NCBI GenBank assembly: GCA_021730855.1
Contig: JAKFYM010000211.1
Location: forward strand, 1 to 8,809
Direction of reading: 5' to 3'
Source of the DNA: Bdellovibrionales bacterium
GTDB lineage: Bacteria; Bdellovibrionota; UBA1018; CAIPTA01
DNA: 8,809 nt
Positions 5,753 through 8,809 of the stretch are shown in pieces. The position numbers and the translations under genes were made by a program. Each line of letters opens with the position of its first letter. Position 1 is the stretch's first letter. The notes under the pieces were generated by a model. The model saw only the letters and a list, made by a program, of their open reading frames with translations. It searched no databases and had not been told where the DNA came from.

Positions 5753-6191
5753 CGATCACCTCAAGTTTGGCACCGGCTTTTTCCAATTTTTCCTTTGCGG
5801 ACGCGCTGAACTTATGAGCTTTCACACTAATCGCTTTGGAGATTTCGCCAATACCAAGAACTTTGAGATAAGGTTCGTTGCCTTTAAGAACACCAGCCTC
5901 ACGCAAACTCTCAAGAGAGATCTCTTTGAGTTTGAGCTCATTTAATTGATCTAGATTGATCAATGCATAATGCTTTTTCGTAAAATTATGAAATCCACGC
6001 TTAGGAATACGACGGATCATCGGAGTCTGACCGCCCTCGTAACCAACACGGCGACCACCGCCCTTACGCGCGAGAAGTCCTTTGTGTCCTTTTCCGGACG
6101 TATCACCTTTTCCGCTACCAGCACCGCGCCCGAGACGCTTCGTCCTATGCGTAGAACCTTTGGCTCCTTTGAGTTCACCTAAACGAATCAT
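5739..6191 (-). CDS. rplO: 50S ribosomal protein L15
   Basis: L15 is a late-assembly protein of the 50S subunit with a long basic extension that enters 23S rRNA. The 150-residue product has the Gly/Arg/Lys-rich N-terminal arm (RLGRGAGSGKGDTSGKGHKG) and the conserved GGQTPMIRRIPKRGF near residues 53-67. A globular C-terminal domain holds KVLGIGEI and the HKFSASAKEKLEKAGA signature. The ATG lies 8 nt after rpmD, with SD TAGGAG overlapping its stop. The 3' end, including the TGA stop, overlaps the first 14 nt of secY. Confidence 0.98.
   Translation of the reverse strand: MIRLGELKGAKGSTHRTKRLGRGAGSGKGDTSGKGHKGLLARKGGGRRVGYEGGQTPMIRRIPKRGFHNFTKKHYALINLDQLNELKLKEISLESLREAGVLKGNEPYLKVLGIGEISKAISVKAHKFSASAKEKLEKAGAKLEVIDVRS
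5757..5762 (-). promoter_or_regulatory. Shine-Dalgarno of secY inside the end of rplO
   Basis: GAGGTG on the minus strand lies within the last rplO codons, 4 nt before the secY ATG at 5752. Because rplO is translated through this site, secY initiation is probably coupled to it. Confidence 0.7.
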
Positions 6192-6199
6192 AGCGTCTC

Positions 6200-6388
6200 C
6201 TATTCTTCCTTCACCACTTCAACCAAGTGGATCACTTTTTTGATCATGCCACGCACAGCCGGAATATTCGGGAGAGTGCTTTCATCGCGTAGTTTACGCA
6301 ATCCCAAACCACGGACGGTATCGACCTGGTCTTTTGGACAGCCGATAGTGCTTCTTTTAAACCTAACTGTAATTAATTTCTTCGCCAT
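6200..6388 (-). CDS. rpmD: 50S ribosomal protein L30
   Basis: L30 is a small protein of the large subunit that binds 23S rRNA. It is often present in the spc operon between rpsE and rplO, as here. The 62-residue product aligns along its length with bacterial L30: KLITVRFKRSTIGCP, TVRGLGLRKL and the terminal IPAVRGMIKKVIHLVEV. The ATG at 6388 is preceded by a moderate SD (AAGAGG), 16 nt after rpsE. The gene ends in TAG, and that stop forms part of the SD for rplO (TAGGAG). Confidence 0.97.
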   Translation of the reverse strand: MAKKLITVRFKRSTIGCPKDQVDTVRGLGLRKLRDESTLPNIPAVRGMIKKVIHLVEVVKEE

Positions 6389-6404
6389 GGTTTAGCCTCT
6401 TAAT

Positions 6405-6923
6405 TTAGAGAATTTCCGCCACCGACTTATTACGAGCCGATGCAATTACTTCAAAATCACGCAAACGCTTTAAGCCGTCAATTGTAGCCTTCACCACATT
6501 GTGCGGATTGCGACTACGCAAAGTTTTTGTACGAACATTTTGTAGACCAGCGGCTTCAAGAATACCTCTCACCGTAGCGGAAGCGATAACTCCCGTACCT
6601 TCCACTGCTGGCTTTAGAAGCACGCGACCAGAACAAAACTTTCCAATCACATCGTGCGGAATCGATTTTGCGTCTGCAGTGATGGGAACGCGGATCATAT
6701 TTTTCTTCGCCTGCTTAGAAGCCTTCTTAATAGCCTCAGGAACTTCGTTCGCTTTTCCCAAGCCTATCCCAACGCGACCTTGGCGATCTCCAGCTACCAC
6801 AAGAGCGGAAAAGCTAAAGCGACGTCCGCCCTTCACCACTTTTGCAACGCGGTTGATGTAGAGAACTTTCTCTTCATACTGATTACCGTCGGTGTCTACG
6901 TTTCTTCTGTTGTCTTGACTCAA
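6405..6923 (-). CDS. rpsE: 30S ribosomal protein S5 (TTG start)
   Basis: S5 lies at the mRNA entry side of the 30S subunit, contacts S4 and S8, and affects decoding accuracy and mRNA unwinding. The 172-residue product shows the double-stranded-RNA-binding-like N-terminal domain: VLYINRVAKVVKGGRRFSF, then LVVAGDRQGRVGIGLGKANEVPEAI. The C-terminal ribosomal fold is marked by GTGVIA, RSRNPHNVVKATIDGL and KSVAEIL. The start codon is TTG (6923-6921). No in-frame ATG occurs before the conserved domain, and GGAGG lies 5 nt upstream. The rare start may lower initiation here. rplR ends 15 nt upstream. Confidence 0.97.
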   Translation of the reverse strand: MSQDNRRNVDTDGNQYEEKVLYINRVAKVVKGGRRFSFSALVVAGDRQGRVGIGLGKANEVPEAIKKASKQAKKNMIRVPITADAKSIPHDVIGKFCSGRVLLKPAVEGTGVIASATVRGILEAAGLQNVRTKTLRSRNPHNVVKATIDGLKRLRDFEVIASARNKSVAEIL

Positions 6924-6928
6924 ACAAA

Positions 6929-6933
6929 CCTCC
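6929..6933 (-). promoter_or_regulatory. Shine-Dalgarno deciding the TTG start of rpsE
   Basis: GGAGG on the minus strand is 5 nt from the TTG at 6923-6921. The S5 N-terminal extension before the conserved domain (about 20 residues) has the usual length when read from this TTG. Confidence 0.75.
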
Positions 6934-6938
6934 GCTTA

Positions 6939-7313
6939 TTAAAACTTCAAGCCACCGTTACGAGCACCATCTGCAAAGGACTTCACCTTGCCATGATAGA
7001 GATAGCCCGCACGGTCAAATACGACCTTATCAATCTTAGAGGCAACGGCTTTCTTAGCCAGTGCTTCTCCAAGAACTTGCACACCTTCTTTGGTATTCGG
7101 TGTTTTGCCTTTGAGATCTTTCGAGCTCGTGGCCAAGGCGAGAAGAGTTTTCCCTTCCTCGTCATTAATGATCTGGGCGTAGAAAGCTTTATTGCTGCGA
7201 AAAATCGCCAAACGTGGACGCTCGGCCGTGCCTCTCACTTTAAAGCTAATCCGACGCCGACGGCGTAGACGATTCCGAACAGAATCTGGAATCCTTTTGC
7301 TAATTTTTTTCAC
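6939..7313 (-). CDS. rplR: 50S ribosomal protein L18 (GTG start)
   Basis: L18 binds 5S rRNA together with L5 and helps anchor it in the central protuberance. The 124-residue product has the very basic N-terminus expected (RNRLRRRRRISFKVRGT), the ERPRLAIFRSNKAFYAQII strand region and the terminal signature FDRAGYLYHGKVKSFADGARNGGLKF, seen as FDRAGYLYHG and ADGAR. The start codon is GTG at 7313-7311: no in-frame ATG lies near it, and SD AAGGAGA sits 5 nt upstream. rplF ends 18 nt before the start. Termination is TAA. Confidence 0.97.
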   Translation of the reverse strand: MKKISKRIPDSVRNRLRRRRRISFKVRGTAERPRLAIFRSNKAFYAQIINDEEGKTLLALATSSKDLKGKTPNTKEGVQVLGEALAKKAVASKIDKVVFDRAGYLYHGKVKSFADGARNGGLKF

Positions 7314-7318
7314 AACAA

Positions 7319-7325
7319 TCTCCTT
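7319..7325 (-). promoter_or_regulatory. Shine-Dalgarno deciding the GTG start of rplR
   Basis: AAGGAGA on the minus strand ends 5 nt before GTG (7313-7311). The family-conserved MKKISKR-like N-terminus begins exactly there, so this site settles the non-ATG start. Confidence 0.8.
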
Positions 7326-7331
7326 CTAAAA

Positions 7332-7883
7332 TTACTTAGCGCCAGCGGCACCAGCTGCTTTACCAGCCTTACGAATGACATGCTCACCTGCATAGCGAAT
7401 TCCCTTACCTTGGTAAGGCTCCACCGGTCGCAAACCACGAATTTCAGCCGATACGATTCCTACGAGCTGCTTATCAGCTCCGGAAACGGTGATTTTCGTA
7501 TTTTGATCTACTTTTGCAGCAATGCCCTGCGGAAGACTGAACACTACGGGATGGGAAAAACCCAAAGTCATATTCAAAGACTGGCCCTGTACGGCTGCTC
7601 GGTACCCTACGCCATTGATTTCCAGACCTTTGCTGTAACCCGCATGCACGCCATGCACACAATTCGCCAGTAATGTCCTGGTAAGCCCATGTAGTGCCGC
7701 CGCGCCCTCTACGTTCTCATCACGAGTCACGTACATATGGTCGCCGTCGACCTTCACCACAACACCCGTAGGTACTATATGAGAAAGCTTTCCTTTAGGA
7801 CCTTCAAAGTGGAATACGTTTCCTTTGGAAGAAACCTTCACACCGGCAGGGATTTTGATCGATTGTTTACCAATTCGAGACAT
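7332..7883 (-). CDS. rplF: 50S ribosomal protein L6
   Basis: L6 binds 23S rRNA near the GTPase-associated centre and sarcin-ricin region at the base of the L7/L12 stalk. The product has 183 residues and the typical start MSRIGKQSIKIPAGVKV. The C-terminal domain shows the family signature EPYQGKGIRYAGE at about residues 153-165; the preceding residue is Val where a Pro is usual (RPVEPY rather than RPPEPY). It ends in a short Ala/Gly/Lys-rich tail. The ATG lies 11 nt after the rpsH TAG, with SD TTGGAGG. Termination is TAA. Confidence 0.98.
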   Translation of the reverse strand: MSRIGKQSIKIPAGVKVSSKGNVFHFEGPKGKLSHIVPTGVVVKVDGDHMYVTRDENVEGAAALHGLTRTLLANCVHGVHAGYSKGLEINGVGYRAAVQGQSLNMTLGFSHPVVFSLPQGIAAKVDQNTKITVSGADKQLVGIVSAEIRGLRPVEPYQGKGIRYAGEHVIRKAGKAAGAAGAK

Positions 7884-7894
7884 TTTTCCTCCAA

Positions 7895-8287
7895 CTACCA
7901 GACAGAGCAGAGGAGCTCGCCGCCCACCCTGTTCTTTTTCGCTTCCCGACCGGTCATCACACCCATGGGGGTCGAGAGAATAACTATTCCCGCGCCATTC
8001 AATACCCGTGGGATATCCTCTACGCCCACATACCTGCGGAGACCTGGCTTACTTTCACGGCGAATGCCCGTGATCGCTTTTCTGCCAGCGTCGCTATTCA
8101 AATAGATACGCAAGAAATGCTTGCTGTCGGCACGCACCAGCCGGAAATTTTTAATAAAGCCTTCATCTTTCAAAACACGCGCTATATTGGCCTTAATTCG
8201 CGATACGGGTGCTTCCACAGTATCGAGATTGGCCATATTTGCGTTTCTAATTCTCGTCAAAAGGTCTGCTACAGGATCGGTTACCAT
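7895..8287 (-). CDS. rpsH: 30S ribosomal protein S8
   Basis: S8 is a primary 16S rRNA binder in the central domain of the 30S subunit. In E. coli it also represses its own operon by binding mRNA near rplE; that target would lie outside this window. The product has 130 residues, the normal family length. It opens with the canonical MVTDPVADLLTRIRNA and carries the C-terminal RNA-binding signature STPMGVMTGREAKKNRVGGELLCSVW in pieces: STPMGVMT, the basic AKKNR and GGELL. The ATG is preceded by SD AAGGAGAT, and rpsN ends 23 nt upstream. The stop is TAG at 7895-7897. Confidence 0.98.
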   Translation of the reverse strand: MVTDPVADLLTRIRNANMANLDTVEAPVSRIKANIARVLKDEGFIKNFRLVRADSKHFLRIYLNSDAGRKAITGIRRESKPGLRRYVGVEDIPRVLNGAGIVILSTPMGVMTGREAKKNRVGGELLCSVW

Positions 8288-8310
8288 TTTTCGATCTCCT
8301 TAAATTCCGT

Positions 8311-8496
8311 TTAGAAGCTGGACTTCGTCACACCGGGCAACTGCCCAGTGAGCGCAAGTTTCCGGAAGCAAATCCGGCACATATTGAACTTACGCATAAA
8401 TGCGCGGGGCCGGCCACAAAGCGGGCAGCGGTTCTTGTGCTGCACCTTGAACTTCGGCACCTTCTTCATTTTTTCCAGTTTGCACTTCTTAGACAT
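8311..8496 (-). CDS. rpsN: 30S ribosomal protein S14, zinc-binding short form
   Basis: S14 sits in the head of the 30S subunit next to S3 and S10 and is needed late in assembly. At 61 residues this is the short type-Z form, not the roughly 100-residue form of enterobacteria. The zinc knuckle is intact: C24-x2-C27 (CPLC) and C40-x2-C43 (CRIC), followed by the conserved FRKLA and the terminal PGVTKSSF. An ATG start lies 11 nt after rplE, with SD TAAGGAG overlapping the rplE stop codon, so translation of the two is probably coupled. The N-terminus (MSKKCKLEKMKK) carries an extra Cys5 that is not part of the knuckle. Confidence 0.97.
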   Translation of the reverse strand: MSKKCKLEKMKKVPKFKVQHKNRCPLCGRPRAFMRKFNMCRICFRKLALTGQLPGVTKSSF

Positions 8497-8507
8497 TCAC
8501 CAGCTCC

Positions 8508-8809
8508 TTATTTCCTGAATGGCATTCCGAGTTCAGCAAGTAACATTCTTGCGGACTCGTTATCTTTCGCGGTTGTCACAAACGTAATATTGAGACCGCG
8601 GGCCTTATCCACCTTATCAAAGTTAATTTCCGGAAAGATCACTTGCTCTCTTAGGCCTAGCGTATAATTTCCGCGTCCGTCGAAGGACTTTGCGCTGATT
8701 CCGCGAAAGTCACGAACCCGTGGCAAGGCCACATTCACCAAACGATCCATGAATTCATACATTCTCTTTTTACGAAGAGTTACCATCGCTCCAAGAGGAA
8801 TACCTCTGT
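8508..8809 (-). CDS. rplE: 50S ribosomal protein L5, C-terminal part (5' end outside window)
   Basis: L5 binds 5S rRNA in the central protuberance of the large subunit and contacts S13 and P-site tRNA. The window holds the last 99 codons. Reading continues upstream of the first internal Met (8786) through RGIPLGA to the window edge, so that Met is not the start. Clear family signatures are VTLR near the edge, then RDFRGISAKSFDGRGNY, REQVIFPEI and the terminal MPFRK, all aligning with E. coli L5. The gene ends in TAA at 8508-8510, and this stop overlaps the SD of rpsN (TAAGGAG). Family assignment is certain; the N-terminal half and start cannot be seen. Confidence 0.97.
   Translation of the reverse strand, partial: RGIPLGAMVTLRKKRMYEFMDRLVNVALPRVRDFRGISAKSFDGRGNYTLGLREQVIFPEINFDKVDKARGLNITFVTTAKDNESARMLLAELGMPFRK

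Noticed and set aside
6654..7268. 204-codon plus-strand ORF opposite rpsE and rplR
   Set aside because: It is antisense to two certain genes, without independent support.

Overview
The window is one continuous minus-strand stretch of the bacterial ribosomal-protein superoperon, from the spc end into the alpha end. In transcription order (right to left) it carries rplE (3' part only), rpsN, rpsH, rplF, rplR, rpsE, rpmD, rplO, secY, adk, a broken infA, rpmJ, rpsM, rpsK, rpsD, rpoA and rplQ. All open reading frames on the plus strand are shadows of these genes. No tRNA, rRNA, CRISPR array, insertion sequence or phage gene is visible.

The gene order, the alpha-subunit start (MQKNWRDLIKPR), a Cys4-lid adenylate kinase and zinc forms of S14, S4 and L36 suggest a Gram-negative bacterium of the old deltaproteobacterial group, perhaps Bdellovibrionota or a relative. 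This is inference from protein style and needs a tree. GC content looks moderate by eye.

Layout: 8809-5739 encodes L5 (partial), S14, S8, L6, L18, S5, L30 and L15. These genes are 8-23 nt apart, several with the Shine-Dalgarno (SD) motif overlapping the previous stop codon. rplO overlaps secY by 14 nt, and secY overlaps adk by 1 nt (TAATG). After adk the tight packing breaks: 3782-3691 has no gene, and 3690-3467 is an infA whose reading frame is broken twice. rpmJ follows behind a small tandem duplication, then rpsM, rpsK, rpsD, rpoA and rplQ. The last 49 bases (1-49) hold nothing recognisable.

The genes supply subunits of both ribosomal subunits, the SecY translocation channel, an adenylate-balancing enzyme and the RNA polymerase alpha subunit, the usual growth-rate-coupled set. 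The most notable points are the doubly frameshifted infA with an orphan SD upstream of it, an 8-codon leader ORF coupled to rpoA, an acidic tail on RpoA next to a basic tail on L17, and consecutive genes starting with GTG (rplR) and TTG (rpsE). I saw no evidence of a wholly new multi-gene system here.
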